Of a stretch of DNA of 64,000 nucleotides, positions 49,701 to 57,065 are shown piece by piece (within the stretch, counting starts at the first letter, position 1; each line of letters begins with the position of its first letter). The notes under the pieces were generated by a model. It searched no databases. It was not told the DNA's origin and saw nothing but the letters and a program-made list of their open reading frames with translations. The translations under genes and the position numbers were made by a program. The DNA is taken from contig NZ_CP045429.1 in NCBI RefSeq assembly GCF_005886805.2, positions 3,690,501 through 3,754,500 on the forward strand. The letters run 5' to 3'. The stretch is from Pseudoalteromonas rubra. GTDB taxonomy: Bacteria; Pseudomonadota; Gammaproteobacteria; Enterobacterales; Alteromonadaceae.

Positions 49701-50497
49701 GCGGCGCGATGCTATCTGGTGCGCAACGTCGTTCATTTGGCCATGATGACTGGGCCGAACTAGACAAGATCCTCAGCAAAATCCGCAAGTATTATCGCCG
49801 CGTCTTGATAGTCATTGAGGGAGTCTACAGTCAGGACGGTGATATTGGTAATCTGCCAGAGTTTATCCGTATTAAGAAGCAACACAACTGTATGCTGATG
49901 ATAGACGAGGCTCACTCCATTGGCGTACTCGGCAAAACCGGCGCCGGCGCTGGTGAATACTACGATGTAGTGCGAAGTGACGTCGACATCTGGATGGGGA
50001 CTTTAAGTAAAGGACTCGGCAGTTGCGGCGGCTACATTGCGGCGTCCAAAAACTTCATTCAATTTCTGAAATATACCACGCCATTGCTTATTTTTAGCAC
50101 AGGTATCACCCCAGCGAATGCTGCCGCGGCCCTGGAAGCAATCCGGGTGCTAAGACGCGAGCCTGAGCGTCTGGAAAAACTTAAGAGCAATGCAGCCTGG
50201 TTCCTCGCCAGGGCACAGGAGCTTGGGTTTGACTGCGGCCCAACAACGCATTCTCCCATTATCCCAATCATTGTCGGGGAGTGGGAAGTTGCCATGCTCT
50301 TGTCTGCCAGGCTGCGCGAGAAACACATCAATGTTATGCCAATCGGCTACCCCGCAGTAGAAAAGCATCGTTGTCGACTGCGTTTCTTTATGAACGTTGA
50401 GCATACCCGTGAAGAACTGGAATTTGCGCTGCAATCCCTGCTGAGTGAAATGACCCAACTTAAAACAGAACAATTACCCGAAACAGAAAGTGTATGA
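43748..50497 (+). CDS. FAAL-ACP-KS-AT-ACP-alpha-oxoamine synthase fusion
   Basis: 2249 residues. Order: fatty-acyl-AMP ligase (about 1-590; TSGSTSTPKG near residue 187, LPPYHDMGLIG), ACP (Ser721 in GLDSGNS), KS (about 782-1205; Cys948 in DTACSGS, HGTGT, NIGHLESAAG), AT (Ser1392 in GHSLGE, GAFHT, cis type) and a Gln/Ala-rich linker. Then ACP (Ser1762 in GLDSLMV) and a PLP-dependent alpha-oxoamine synthase (about 1845-2235; Lys2088 in TLSKGLG, DEAHSIGVLG). It should activate a free fatty acid, extend it once with malonate, and release the beta-ketoacyl chain by decarboxylative Claisen condensation with an amino acid. No KR, DH or thioesterase is present. The closest known logic is PigJ/PigH of prodigiosin synthesis and Fum8-type release. 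Ribosome site GGAAT before ATG. Confidence 0.94.
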   Translation: MLNHPCFSKLAGQEAPAHLVELLQWRSDKFASQPAYHFVSGPGKPVQSLTYGELFTAAQQLAVKLQRQGACNERVILLSEPGLDYIISFWGCVLAGAIAVPAFPPVIARLEQTLPRIEAIICDCQPKYALASDKLLSKRSKITTKSEVFATLSWLSVREPAQPKQAQTDWQPVAPSPHATAFLQYTSGSTSTPKGVEVSHANLIHNSQAIFQALDGDNTFVSWLPPYHDMGLIGNIIQVVYGGGWGYFMAPNTFLRYPQLWLELISTHRARVSVAPNFGYQHCVNKLTDEQVNALDLSCWQHALSGAEPVRFATIQAFQKRFAPAGFSEATFQPCYGLAEATLIVSGGKPKHRARKLNLDSQALQAGQVLTAQHPLNAIESVACGKAALDTEIAIVNPDSCERVSGQRVGEIWVNAPGVAKGYWQKPDISQATFHAHIRNEADKTYLRTGDLGFIDEHGELHITGRKKDLIVLRGKNYFPNDIENIAQQSYEGAIGKAIAFSITMAGQEELVVLLEANTTNEDALVDLVARARQRLAEPPLALTPYAVLAVKSGAIPQTSSGKLQRFQAKESFLTFAMPCLFASVVAHDLETTVAQDSPDKQPKDLLLSQLDALKAEPVEVTASPTFADLALQFDVVCQLDNMISTRFATQSHLCALLQNPTLSHWLALLETADTSSSSPHQSITKTQIRTQLIHQLAQLTGLPASHINLNLSFSELGLDSGNSVKLAKALGETFGLTLSDTFVWEAPTVEQAIELLSQQLSGPTPVAAATQTSHSQSDNGAIAIIGMACRFPQANDLSEFWQLLCSQRDAITQVSPDRWPDMSMVKTKSGYSVPLLGGFLDQVDGFEPQIFGISHREASKMDPQHRLLLENSWQALEHAGIAPKSIAGSKTGVFVSSGPQEYWQLQSQNLAELDIHSCTGGSQAVAANRISYCLNLTGPSLTIDTACSGSLVAVHQACESLRCGESTMALAGGVNLMLKPDLTVAFTEAQMLSPRGRCATFDQHADGYVRGEGCGIVVLKRLTDALRDGDPILAQIAGSAVGHDGKSNGLTAPNPQAQHQVIEQALTNSGLCASQVGLIEAHGTGTPLGDPIEAKVLANIYNSRQTPTRWLSSVKANIGHLESAAGIAGLIKAVMCVQHGKVPGQLHCANPTERIDWEHAELTIPSHTQAWSEAHNNPRTAAVSSFGFGGTIAHLLVTQAPDDHRECAAPETPQLLQLSARTPASVSAQANAIRHFIDQNPDITLPDICHTLSGARDTFEHRFSTVVDSMQALSQALSDLEQSDHSVTQPVTSDSNKVVFCFSGQGSQFTAMGKTLLNQPVFKKTFAQCNRLFAQHAQCELSLVELLHEDTDPTLLRNTAIQQPLIFALQASLDSLWKAQGVTPDLVLGHSLGEIAAMYSAQSLSLSDAMQLAIKRGHLMAQAPTEGAMLACLGEESALTKLTHTLNEHLWLAADNAPGNRVFAGPRAQLEALKQSLPMTVEGSWLPVSGAFHTPMMADAAAQLQQFAEQFEFAKPAIPVISSVTSEILTQRPDGAYLARQMREPVQFKRAVERALVHQGKLFIELGPGRTLLNFALKTAQINSQSIHGFPSIVKRQDAYSAQLVSLGKLWQLGYPVTTTPHSHSTGKRINMPSYQFDRDSYWNQPETAEPVAQTRPATPPAGQESSLMQAALSLFQSQSAVLQSLAGQPQSTAHAMTATQVQAQATSSQNTAITQPAPAAQVSRESSHATLVSLLASIAGCAPSDIHDNDKLHSQLGLDSLMVKQLTKQLKQTWPELSQFKAEQLEQDPSVAELVAIVDAQLNPHPTQVTASLPNAAMSWQAQAPAQAEATEESHTVVPETDFEQSEEYQTHIARLNMINAIGENPYGRIHQGLNSGRATLNDVDVLNFASFNYSGLSNHPEVIAATQAAVAHYGTSPSATPLLFGETPLHHELESEIADYLGCEASVVFASGHSTSVAVIGHIMDKQDLVIHDQWIHDCAVRGAMLSGAQRRSFGHDDWAELDKILSKIRKYYRRVLIVIEGVYSQDGDIGNLPEFIRIKKQHNCMLMIDEAHSIGVLGKTGAGAGEYYDVVRSDVDIWMGTLSKGLGSCGGYIAASKNFIQFLKYTTPLLIFSTGITPANAAAALEAIRVLRREPERLEKLKSNAAWFLARAQELGFDCGPTTHSPIIPIIVGEWEVAMLLSARLREKHINVMPIGYPAVEKHRCRLRFFMNVEHTREELEFALQSLLSEMTQLKTEQLPETESV

Positions 50498-50504
50498 GGC
50501 AATA

Positions 50505-51554
50505 ATGGATTCAAATACAACATATGACGCCCTGGTTACCGGGGCAACAGGTTTTATCGGCAATCACATGGTGCATACTTTGCTAGAGGCGAACAAAAAA
50601 GTGCGCGTTCTGGTGCGCCAATCGCCAAAATGTAAAGTGCTTGAAGGCCTGCCGGTTGATATTGTCTATGGCACACTGGAAGATCGGGAAACCCTGATCG
50701 CAGCGGCGCAAAACGTCAAAGTGATTTATAACTGTGCCGGTCTCTCCTCTGACTGGGCTGCTGATGACGCATTTTTTGCTGCCAATATCCGTGGTGTAGA
50801 AAACGTTCTGGCTGCGCTGGAACATTCTGACGCCGAACGCCTGATCCACATCAGTACATCTGATGTATACGGTTACCCTAAGTCGCCAGTGTCGGAAGAT
50901 TATGGTCCGCAAAATATTGGCCTGCCTTATAACCGCAGCAAAGCCGAAGGTGAAGAAGTGATCTGGCGCGCAGTTCAAGAGCGTGATGTGCCGGTGACGG
51001 TGTTTCGTCCCGCATCCGTATACGGTCCCAGATCCATGGAATGGGTAGTAGAAATAAGCCGCCTGATGCTAAATAAGGAAATGGTCTTGCTAGATGGGGG
51101 ACATTCTCATGCAGGCTTAGTGTATGTGCGTAACCTTACCGAGGCAATGCTACGTGCGGCTGATATACCAGCCGCAGCAGGACAGGCATACAATATCCGG
51201 GATGAAGGTGAGCATTCTTGGAAAGACTTTGTAGAGGGGATGGGGCAATGCTTTAAACCTCAACACTGGAAGTGTATGAAAGTCCCCGCGAGCCTTGCCT
51301 TTGGCTTTGGCTACCTGATGGAGAAAATCTATGCGTTGCTCAATATCAAGTCTCGCCCGCTGCTAACGCGCCATGCCGTGCACTTGCTCAGCAGAAATCA
51401 AGGCTTTCCAATTCATAAAGCTAAATCAGAACTGGGGTTCGAAAGCTGGGTCAGCTTTGAAGCAGGCATGGAGTTAACGCGTGAATGGATGCGCTCAGAA
51501 GAAGGTAAAACCTGTATTGCTCCTGAGACTCAGAAGCGGGAAGCCTATTTATGA
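50505..51554 (+). CDS. NAD(P)-dependent extended SDR (epimerase/3beta-HSD type)
   Basis: About 349 residues from ATG 50505 (AGG 5 nt upstream; an in-frame GTG at 50490 inside the previous gene is less likely). Extended short-chain dehydrogenase: N-terminal GATGFIGNHMV nucleotide-binding loop, IYNCAGLSSDW, STSDVYGYP with the catalytic Ser, and YNRSK with the Tyr/Lys pair near residue 148. The C-terminal half is like 3beta-hydroxysteroid dehydrogenase/dihydroflavonol-reductase relatives (GLVYVRNLTEAML). It probably reduces a keto group of the aminoketone made by the preceding fusion, as 3-ketosphinganine reductase does for sphingoid bases; this is inference from context. Confidence 0.88.
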   Translation: MDSNTTYDALVTGATGFIGNHMVHTLLEANKKVRVLVRQSPKCKVLEGLPVDIVYGTLEDRETLIAAAQNVKVIYNCAGLSSDWAADDAFFAANIRGVENVLAALEHSDAERLIHISTSDVYGYPKSPVSEDYGPQNIGLPYNRSKAEGEEVIWRAVQERDVPVTVFRPASVYGPRSMEWVVEISRLMLNKEMVLLDGGHSHAGLVYVRNLTEAMLRAADIPAAAGQAYNIRDEGEHSWKDFVEGMGQCFKPQHWKCMKVPASLAFGFGYLMEKIYALLNIKSRPLLTRHAVHLLSRNQGFPIHKAKSELGFESWVSFEAGMELTREWMRSEEGKTCIAPETQKREAYL

Positions 51555-52399
51555 ACCAATTGCTGTTCGAACAGCCAACCCGCTTGCCAGCCCAGCCGAG
51601 GCCCTCACCGGCTGACCAATGGTTCGTCGGGTTGGGCCAAAATCCGGCGGCGACGCTGAGATTATATGCCTTTCCTTTTGCCGGCGGTGATGTGAGCGCT
51701 TTTTACCATTGGCGAAACAGGTTGCCTGAACATATAGAATTGGTATGTGTGCAGTTACCTGGCCGAGGCAAACGGGCAACAGAGCAAATTGCGGATAGCT
51801 TCGATGCGTATCTGGCACCGCTCTCCCAGCTCATCGAACAGCAAAACATGCCTTTTGCATTTGTCGGTTACAGCATGGGCGCTTTGCTGGCCTATGCGGT
51901 TATTGGCCACTTGGCTGAAAACGGTATGGCCTTGCCACAGCACTTTTTTGCTTTGGCATGCTGTCCACCAACACGACACACTTTTCGCTGGCAGGAAATG
52001 TCGGACGGCGAATTGATGAACATCTTGCGCAGATCCGATCCCAAATGGATGGCTGATGTATCTGAACAGGAACTGCAGGGGCACTTGAGTGTACTCAGAC
52101 CTGATTTACATCAATGCCAGCACTTCGTGCAACATGGTGCACATCCGGAGATCAACATACCGATAACCACCATTGCAGGCACCGAAGACCAATTGGCCAT
52201 GCCGCACGACATGGCTATGTGGCATCGACTCACCCGACAATCGTGTATCAACCACCGACTGAAAGGGGGACATTTTTTTATGTTTCACACTTCATCGCAT
52301 GCTTTGCTGCACATTTTATCAAAAGCACTGGCATTACCGGCAAGCTCAACACGCGTCGTGCCATTCACACACTTTAATTCGAAGGAAACTTATTCATGA
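51551..52399 (+). CDS. Type II (editing) thioesterase
   Basis: 282-residue alpha/beta-hydrolase thioesterase of the GrsT/RifR type that clears wrongly loaded or stalled carrier proteins. Motifs: FPFAGGDVSAFYHW, LPGRGKR, nucleophile GYSMGA (Ser near residue 113), acid in AGTEDQLAMP and His in GGHFFMF near residue 238. Its ATG overlaps the stop of the SDR gene by 4 nt (ATGA), as does its own stop with the next gene, so it is translated with the cluster. A 35-residue N-terminal extension precedes the usual start of the family. A direct role in product release is possible but the oxoamine synthase already provides one. Confidence 0.9.
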   Translation: MNQLLFEQPTRLPAQPRPSPADQWFVGLGQNPAATLRLYAFPFAGGDVSAFYHWRNRLPEHIELVCVQLPGRGKRATEQIADSFDAYLAPLSQLIEQQNMPFAFVGYSMGALLAYAVIGHLAENGMALPQHFFALACCPPTRHTFRWQEMSDGELMNILRRSDPKWMADVSEQELQGHLSVLRPDLHQCQHFVQHGAHPEINIPITTIAGTEDQLAMPHDMAMWHRLTRQSCINHRLKGGHFFMFHTSSHALLHILSKALALPASSTRVVPFTHFNSKETYS

Positions 52400-52842
52400 A
52401 CGCAACTCAGAAACTTTCCAAGGCCCAGCTATACAGCGCCATTTACGATTACTTCGCAGCTGGTATGTTTGCCTTACCAATACTCACGGCCTGGTATCTT
52501 GCCGGCCCCTTACAGGAAGCACACACTCTGTTTGGTGCCACAGGAGATTACCCTCAGTTTTCAGGCTTTCATTTGCTATTTGCTAATTTATTTGGTGGCT
52601 TCGCCATCATGTGGTCGACGTTGAGGATCGTCAAACGAGAGCCCATTTTTGGCATGTGCGATGGCTACCTCAGACTGTATTACGGCAGCTTAATGTGCCT
52701 CTATGTATTTGCCTTCGACACCAGCCGTATTCTGTACTTATTCATCCTGATTGAGTTTTTCTGGAGTTCAGTACAGCTGACTTTATATTACAAAGCGAAA
52801 AAAGAGCAAACAAACGGATTTGCAGCTGCCGCGGCCGCATAA
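52396..52842 (+). CDS. Small multi-pass membrane protein of cluster 2
   Basis: 148 residues with about four hydrophobic helices: AAGMFALPILTAWYLAG (about 20-38), FHLLFANLFGGFAIMWST (55-73), LYYGSLMCLYVFAF (93-108) and LYLFILIEFFWSSVQLTLYY (113-133). It ends in an Ala-run tail. No named family recognised and no catalytic residues stand out, though several Tyr/Asp/Arg lie in the loops. The ATG overlaps the thioesterase stop by 4 nt, placing it firmly inside the operon. It could anchor the lipid-making enzymes at the membrane or help move the product. A FabZ-like gene follows after 27 nt. Confidence 0.8.
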   Translation: MNATQKLSKAQLYSAIYDYFAAGMFALPILTAWYLAGPLQEAHTLFGATGDYPQFSGFHLLFANLFGGFAIMWSTLRIVKREPIFGMCDGYLRLYYGSLMCLYVFAFDTSRILYLFILIEFFWSSVQLTLYYKAKKEQTNGFAAAAAA

Positions 52843-52869
52843 AACCCGAACACTAACAAGGAAACGTCA

Positions 52870-53355
52870 ATGAACATAGAAAAATTCTTGATGCTGGATG
52901 AGATAGTCTCTGTTTCGGATGATCGCAGCAGCTTAACTGCGTACAGCGCGGTGCCAAGCACTGCGCCTTTATTTGAAGAACACTTTCCAGACGCCCCTAT
53001 TTTTCCCGGCGTACTGTTGACCGAGGTAATGGCGCAAGCCGCAGGCCACCTCACTATGGTCAACAACAACTTTGAAGCCATGGCCATTCTGGCAAAGATA
53101 AATAAAGGTAAGTTCATAGGCATCGTTCAGCCTGGGGACAAATTGCGCTGCAAAGCGATACTCACAAAATGCGAGCGCGGCTTTTCTCTGTGCGATGTCC
53201 GTTTATTCAATAACGAGCAACTCTGTGCAAGTGCAGAACTTAGAATGAAGGTACTGCCCTTCCCCACAGACAATGCCAAACAGCTGCTCATAGAGCGCCA
53301 CAACAAACTACGCCAATGTTTAACTTCAAATCCGGATATTGAGTACACTGTATGA
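52870..53355 (+). CDS. FabZ-like hotdog dehydratase
   Basis: 161-residue hotdog-fold protein resembling 3-hydroxyacyl-ACP dehydratase FabZ. The catalytic block HFPDAPIFPGVLLTEVMAQAAG (His and Glu, about residues 38-59) is intact, followed by the usual AKINKGKFIGIVQPGDKL strand pair. The C-terminus extends about 20 residues beyond FabZ. Since the megasynthase fusion in this operon has no DH domain, this enzyme may dehydrate the hydroxy intermediate left by the SDR or act on a chain carried by the free ACP. A good AAGGAAA ribosome site precedes the ATG. Its stop overlaps the second FAAL start by 4 nt. Confidence 0.88.
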   Translation: MNIEKFLMLDEIVSVSDDRSSLTAYSAVPSTAPLFEEHFPDAPIFPGVLLTEVMAQAAGHLTMVNNNFEAMAILAKINKGKFIGIVQPGDKLRCKAILTKCERGFSLCDVRLFNNEQLCASAELRMKVLPFPTDNAKQLLIERHNKLRQCLTSNPDIEYTV

Positions 53356-55124
53356 TTGATTCAACGACTATGCCAGCAACCTCCTATCAACCCGATGCGT
53401 TGCCTACGTTCGTAGATATTTTAACTAAAAGAGCTAGCAAAAATGCAGATGATACCGCACTGGTCTTTTTACAAGACGGGGAGCAACAACAAACTCCGAT
53501 GACATATCGTATGTTGCATGATCAGGCCCAGCAATTCGCGTGCGGCTTACGTGCACAGGTCGCAAGAGATGACAGAGTCATACTGCTTTTTCAGTCTTCC
53601 TACGAGTTCGCGGTGGCATTTTTGGGCTGTATGTACGCCGGGGTGATTTCGATCCCCTTACCAATCCCCGGTCGACGTAAAAGTGAGTGGACGCGTATGC
53701 AAAGCATTGTTGAAAATGCAGACTGCAAGCTCATTGTGTCCATCGAAAAGCTACTCCCCAGGCTTCACAAGCATGAAGCGACGCACTTTGAGAGCACGCT
53801 CGGTAAATATGTGTCTTATGAGACACTCGCCTCCCACCCTGAGCGCTCTGACTTTATTCCGGTGGTCACACAAGGTAGCGACATCGCCTTTTTACAATAT
53901 ACGTCCGGCTCAACTGGTGCGCCAAAAGGGGTGGCGTTGACCCACGATAATCTGATAGAGAATCAACTCCTGCTCAAAAAAGGGTTCCGTAATTATGGTA
54001 ACTCGGTGTACCTGTCCTGGTTGCCACTCTTCCATGATATGGGCCTGATCGGTAACTTCATGCAGGCCATTTATATTGCTCAGCCGTTTATTTTTATGGC
54101 TCCCAATGCATTTTTACAAAAACCTTATCGGTGGCTTAAAGCCATCTCAGATTATCGAGTTCGGGTATCTGGTGCCCCCAACTTTGCTTATCAACTGTGC
54201 GTCGATAAGATCACTGATAGCGAGCTGGAAACACTCGACTTATCGAGTTGGGAGGTCGCATTCAATGGTGCCGAACCTGTCAGAGCCAGCACGCTCAAGC
54301 AATTTGCAGAGAGGTTTAAACGCTGTGGGTTCAAAGCCGATGCACTGTACCCATGCTATGGCACCGCAGAGTCAACATTGATCATCAGTGGTGCGATAGA
54401 AGCTTCGGAGCCAGTTCTGTTGCATGCAGACAGAAGTAGCTATGAACAGGGACGGATTGTGCCACTTCAAACGCAAAATGAAGAGAGTATCGTATTGGTC
54501 GCCAGCGGCACACCACTCATCGAAAACTCCATCGCCATTGTTTGTCCGGATACCCAGACAAAACATGATGAATTGCACATAGGAGAAATCTGGCTTACCA
54601 GTCCGTGTAATGCACCGGGATATTGGGCAAATCAAAGCGCCTCGACCAGAGCGTTCAAAAATCGCCTCGCAAACTCCTCTGATGAGCGAGACTTCCTCAA
54701 CACCGGTGATCTTGGCTTTTTATACCAGGGCAATATCTATATCACAGGCCGCTCAAAAGATCTGCTGATCTTCAATGGGCGGAATATCTACCCTCAGGAT
54801 ATAGAAGCGTGTAGTGAGCTTGCCCATGCTGCGTTAAAGCCTGGTCGCTGTGCCGCTACATCTCTCTATAAAGATGACAAAGAGCGACTGGTCTTAGTCC
54901 ATGAGCTCAACCGTTTGCATGCCAGAGAAAGCGACTATAACGAAGTGTTTGAAGCAATTCGGATTGCCGTCTACAAAGAATTTGCGATCCCGGTCCATGC
55001 AATTGCGCTGGTATCTCCCTCATCCGTTCCAATGACTTCCAGTGGCAAAATACGCCGCCAAAGCTGTAAATCTCAGTTTATTGAGCAGCAATTGGACCTC
55101 GTTGCGAGCTGGACTGAATATTAA
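53352..55124 (+). CDS. Stand-alone fatty-acyl-AMP ligase
   Basis: 590-residue fatty-acyl-AMP ligase (FAAL), which adenylates free fatty acids and passes them to an ACP rather than to CoA. Motifs: YTSGSTGAPKGV (near residue 187), SWLPLFHDMGLIGN, APNFAYQLC, YPCYGTAESTLI, NTGDLGFL and SGKIRRQ near the C-terminus. The FAAL-specific insertion after the hinge is consistent with FAAL rather than FACL. It is a diverged relative of the FAAL domain of the fusion in the same operon (both share PLYHDMGLIGN-like and GAEPVR blocks). The ATG overlaps the dehydratase stop. The free ACP 47 nt downstream is its natural partner. Confidence 0.92.
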   Translation: MIDSTTMPATSYQPDALPTFVDILTKRASKNADDTALVFLQDGEQQQTPMTYRMLHDQAQQFACGLRAQVARDDRVILLFQSSYEFAVAFLGCMYAGVISIPLPIPGRRKSEWTRMQSIVENADCKLIVSIEKLLPRLHKHEATHFESTLGKYVSYETLASHPERSDFIPVVTQGSDIAFLQYTSGSTGAPKGVALTHDNLIENQLLLKKGFRNYGNSVYLSWLPLFHDMGLIGNFMQAIYIAQPFIFMAPNAFLQKPYRWLKAISDYRVRVSGAPNFAYQLCVDKITDSELETLDLSSWEVAFNGAEPVRASTLKQFAERFKRCGFKADALYPCYGTAESTLIISGAIEASEPVLLHADRSSYEQGRIVPLQTQNEESIVLVASGTPLIENSIAIVCPDTQTKHDELHIGEIWLTSPCNAPGYWANQSASTRAFKNRLANSSDERDFLNTGDLGFLYQGNIYITGRSKDLLIFNGRNIYPQDIEACSELAHAALKPGRCAATSLYKDDKERLVLVHELNRLHARESDYNEVFEAIRIAVYKEFAIPVHAIALVSPSSVPMTSSGKIRRQSCKSQFIEQQLDLVASWTEY

Positions 55125-55171
55125 TAGAAACAACCATATATCAAGTCATTGACTTAACTAAAGGACATACT

Positions 55172-55417
55172 ATGACATTACAACAAATCCGTACACTGAT
55201 CATCAGTTGGGGTAAAGAGAACGTCAAAGGTGACTTCTCTGAGCAGGATCTTGAAAACGATATCGCGTTACTGGGCTTAGACTCCATTGACGTGGTTGAG
55301 TTTTGTGAATATCTGGAAGAGCAGTTAGACATAAGTGTTGAGCTGGACTGGGTGATGGAATTCGAAACCCTGGCAGCACTCGGTGAAGAACTGACAACAA
55401 CCGAAAGCGCAGTGTAG
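55172..55417 (+). CDS. Free-standing acyl carrier protein
   Basis: 81-residue acidic acyl carrier protein with the phosphopantetheine site GLDSIDVVEF (Ser near residue 38). It is shorter and different in sequence from housekeeping AcpP, typical of a pathway-dedicated ACP. Last gene of cluster 2, 47 nt after the stand-alone FAAL that likely loads it. No PPTase gene is in the window, so a genomic one must activate it. Confidence 0.92.
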   Translation: MTLQQIRTLIISWGKENVKGDFSEQDLENDIALLGLDSIDVVEFCEYLEEQLDISVELDWVMEFETLAALGEELTTTESAV

Positions 55418-55472
55418 TCTGCGCACACTGCCACTTAACAATATCGCATACCTAATGATGTAAAGTGGTATA

Positions 55473-55504
55473 GGGAAAGAATGGACGTCACTACATTCTT
55501 TCCC
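55473..55504. terminator. Terminator-like hairpin ending cluster 2
   Basis: GGGAAAGAATG (55473-55483) pairs perfectly with CATTCTTTCCC (55494-55504), 11 bp with a 10-nt loop, between the ACP gene and convergent yjjV. No T-tract follows, so the call as a terminator rests on the stem and position. Confidence 0.6.
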
Positions 55505-55557
55505 CCCTGCCAACAGCTCAGCTCTCAACACAGGAGCGCAATTTAACTGAGCATTGC

Positions 55558-56334
55558 TCAGCAGCTAAACAATGATTGCGACGAATTGTATAGAGTTTCC
55601 GCTATCTTTTCGGGCGATTCATCCCGAATAGTACAGAGTTGTTCAAACACCTCGACCACCCGTTTTGGCACATTGGGCTGTCCCTGATAACCCGCTAACG
55701 GCATCGATGGTGCATCTGTCTCCAACACCAATGCTTGCAACGGAACTTGCGCCAGGGTTGTACGGGTTTTCGCCGCTCGCGGATAACTGATGGTGCCACC
55801 CACACCGAGTTTAAACCCGAGCTTCAGATAACTCTGCGCATCTTGCAATGAGCCAGAGAAGGCATGAATAACACCTCCGTTTTGAGGGGGGCACTGTTTA
55901 AAAGCCTTGGTCAGCAGGTGATGACTTTTGCGATGATGGACAATCAGCGGCAGACGGAGGTCATTGGCCAGCACTATGTGCTCAATAAACAGGTGCTGCT
56001 GCGCAGTAACATCATCGACCATGCCATCAATACCACACTCACCAATCGCCACCAGCTGCGAACGATGCAAATGGGCAAGCGCCGCTAAGTCAGGCATATC
56101 CGTGGCGCTGTGTTGTGCCATAAAGTAAGGATGAAGGCCAAAGGCGATGTGCACGCCCGGGTGCAGCTGGGCGAAAGCAGGCAAAGTGCGGCACTGCTTC
56201 AACGTTACCCCGGGCACCACCCACTGCCCAACACCCAGTGCCTGCGCCTCTGTCAGATGGTGTGACAAACGGTCTCTGAATTCTTCAAAATCGAGATGGC
56301 AATGGGTATCAATGAAGCGCATGGGATATGGCAC
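55558..56334 (-). CDS. yjjV: TatD-family metal-dependent hydrolase YjjV
   Basis: 258-residue TatD-type amidohydrolase-fold nuclease; members are divalent-metal DNases. Metal ligands are visible in FIDTHCHLDF, IGECGID, LPLIVHHRK, VIHAFSGS and LETDAPSMPLAGYQGQPN. The stretch VGGTISYPRAAKT.....VLETDAP is of the YjjV rather than the TatD or YcfH type. The start is a GTG that overlaps the pdxH stop by one base; an ATG 12 nt further on is equally possible and closer to the family N-terminus. Cotranscribed after pdxH on the minus strand. Confidence 0.92.
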   Translation of the reverse strand: MPYPMRFIDTHCHLDFEEFRDRLSHHLTEAQALGVGQWVVPGVTLKQCRTLPAFAQLHPGVHIAFGLHPYFMAQHSATDMPDLAALAHLHRSQLVAIGECGIDGMVDDVTAQQHLFIEHIVLANDLRLPLIVHHRKSHHLLTKAFKQCPPQNGGVIHAFSGSLQDAQSYLKLGFKLGVGGTISYPRAAKTRTTLAQVPLQALVLETDAPSMPLAGYQGQPNVPKRVVEVFEQLCTIRDESPEKIAETLYNSSQSLFSC

Positions 56335-56981
56335 TAAGGGTTAAGGCGTTCAACCTGCCACTGCCCATTGGCATCTTTACGATACATAAAGCGGTCATGC
56401 AAACGATGCTCTCCCCCTTGCCAGAATTCAATCTGATGAGGTTTAACACAGTACCCGCCCCAGAAGTCCGGCAACGGAATATCGCCTTTCGCGAACTTGC
56501 TTTTCATGCTGTTGAAGGTCTGCATCAGGGTCTGACGAGAGGAGACCGGACGCGACTGGGCTGAAGCCCAGGCAGCAAGCTGGCTTTCTTTTGGACGGGA
56601 GAGGAAGTACTTAGCCACCGCAGCTGTCGGTAGCGGTTCGGCTTCACCATACACTATCACCTGACGCTCCAGATTGTGCCAGGGAAAATGCAATGAAATC
56701 TTGTTATTACCTTTGAGCTCTTGTGCCTTACGCGACCCGGTGTTGGTGAAAAAGACAAAACCGTTGTCGTCTACCTGTTTAAGCAACACAATCCGCTGTG
56801 ACGGCTGACCCTGCTCATCCACCGTGGCCACCACCATGGCGGTCGGGTCGCTGAGGTTTGCATCCACGGCCTGTTGCAGCCAGTGTTCAAACTGCACTAT
56901 GGGATTGTCATCGAGCTTCTCGCGGGAGAGGCCATCTTTAGTATATTCGCGACGAATATCATCAAGTTTCATGGTGGTCAT
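56334..56981 (-). CDS. pdxH: Pyridoxamine/pyridoxine 5'-phosphate oxidase
   Basis: FMN enzyme making pyridoxal 5'-phosphate in the cytoplasm. 215 residues, standard length. Motifs: [15 protein letters not shown] at the N-terminus, [19 protein letters not shown] (FMN site), [31 protein letters not shown] and the C-terminal [16 protein letters not shown]...W.VERLNP, all as in E. coli PdxH. It ends overlapping yjjV. An argS terminator lies just upstream, so its own promoter should be in the short gap. PLP is the cofactor of the oxoamine synthase in cluster 2, but this is a housekeeping gene and its nearness is probably chance. Confidence 0.97.
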   Translation of the reverse strand: MTTMKLDDIRREYTKDGLSREKLDDNPIVQFEHWLQQAVDANLSDPTAMVVATVDEQGQPSQRIVLLKQVDDNGFVFFTNTGSRKAQELKGNNKISLHFPWHNLERQVIVYGEAEPLPTAAVAKYFLSRPKESQLAAWASAQSRPVSSRQTLMQTFNSMKSKFAKGDIPLPDFWGGYCVKPHQIEFWQGGEHRLHDRFMYRKDANGQWQVERLNP

Positions 56982-56998
56982 TCCTTACATAACACAAA

Positions 56999-57018
56999 AG
57001 GCCGCATTAGTGCGGCCT
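56999..57018 (-). terminator. Intrinsic terminator of argS
   Basis: On the minus strand AGGCCGCA-CTAA-TGCGGCCT forms a perfect 8-bp stem with a 4-nt loop followed by TTTTGTGTT, about 47 nt after the argS stop. This is a canonical Rho-independent terminator. Confidence 0.88.
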
Positions 57019-57065
57019 CAGTCTAACATAACGTGATGCATGCATTACATGATCTCACGCAGGAC

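Noticed and set aside
49280..50480. C-terminal PLP domain as a CqsA-type autoinducer synthase
   Set aside because: It is fused to KS-AT-ACP and a FAAL, so its acyl donor should be ACP-bound beta-ketoacyl rather than acyl-CoA. No cqsS-like sensor is nearby.
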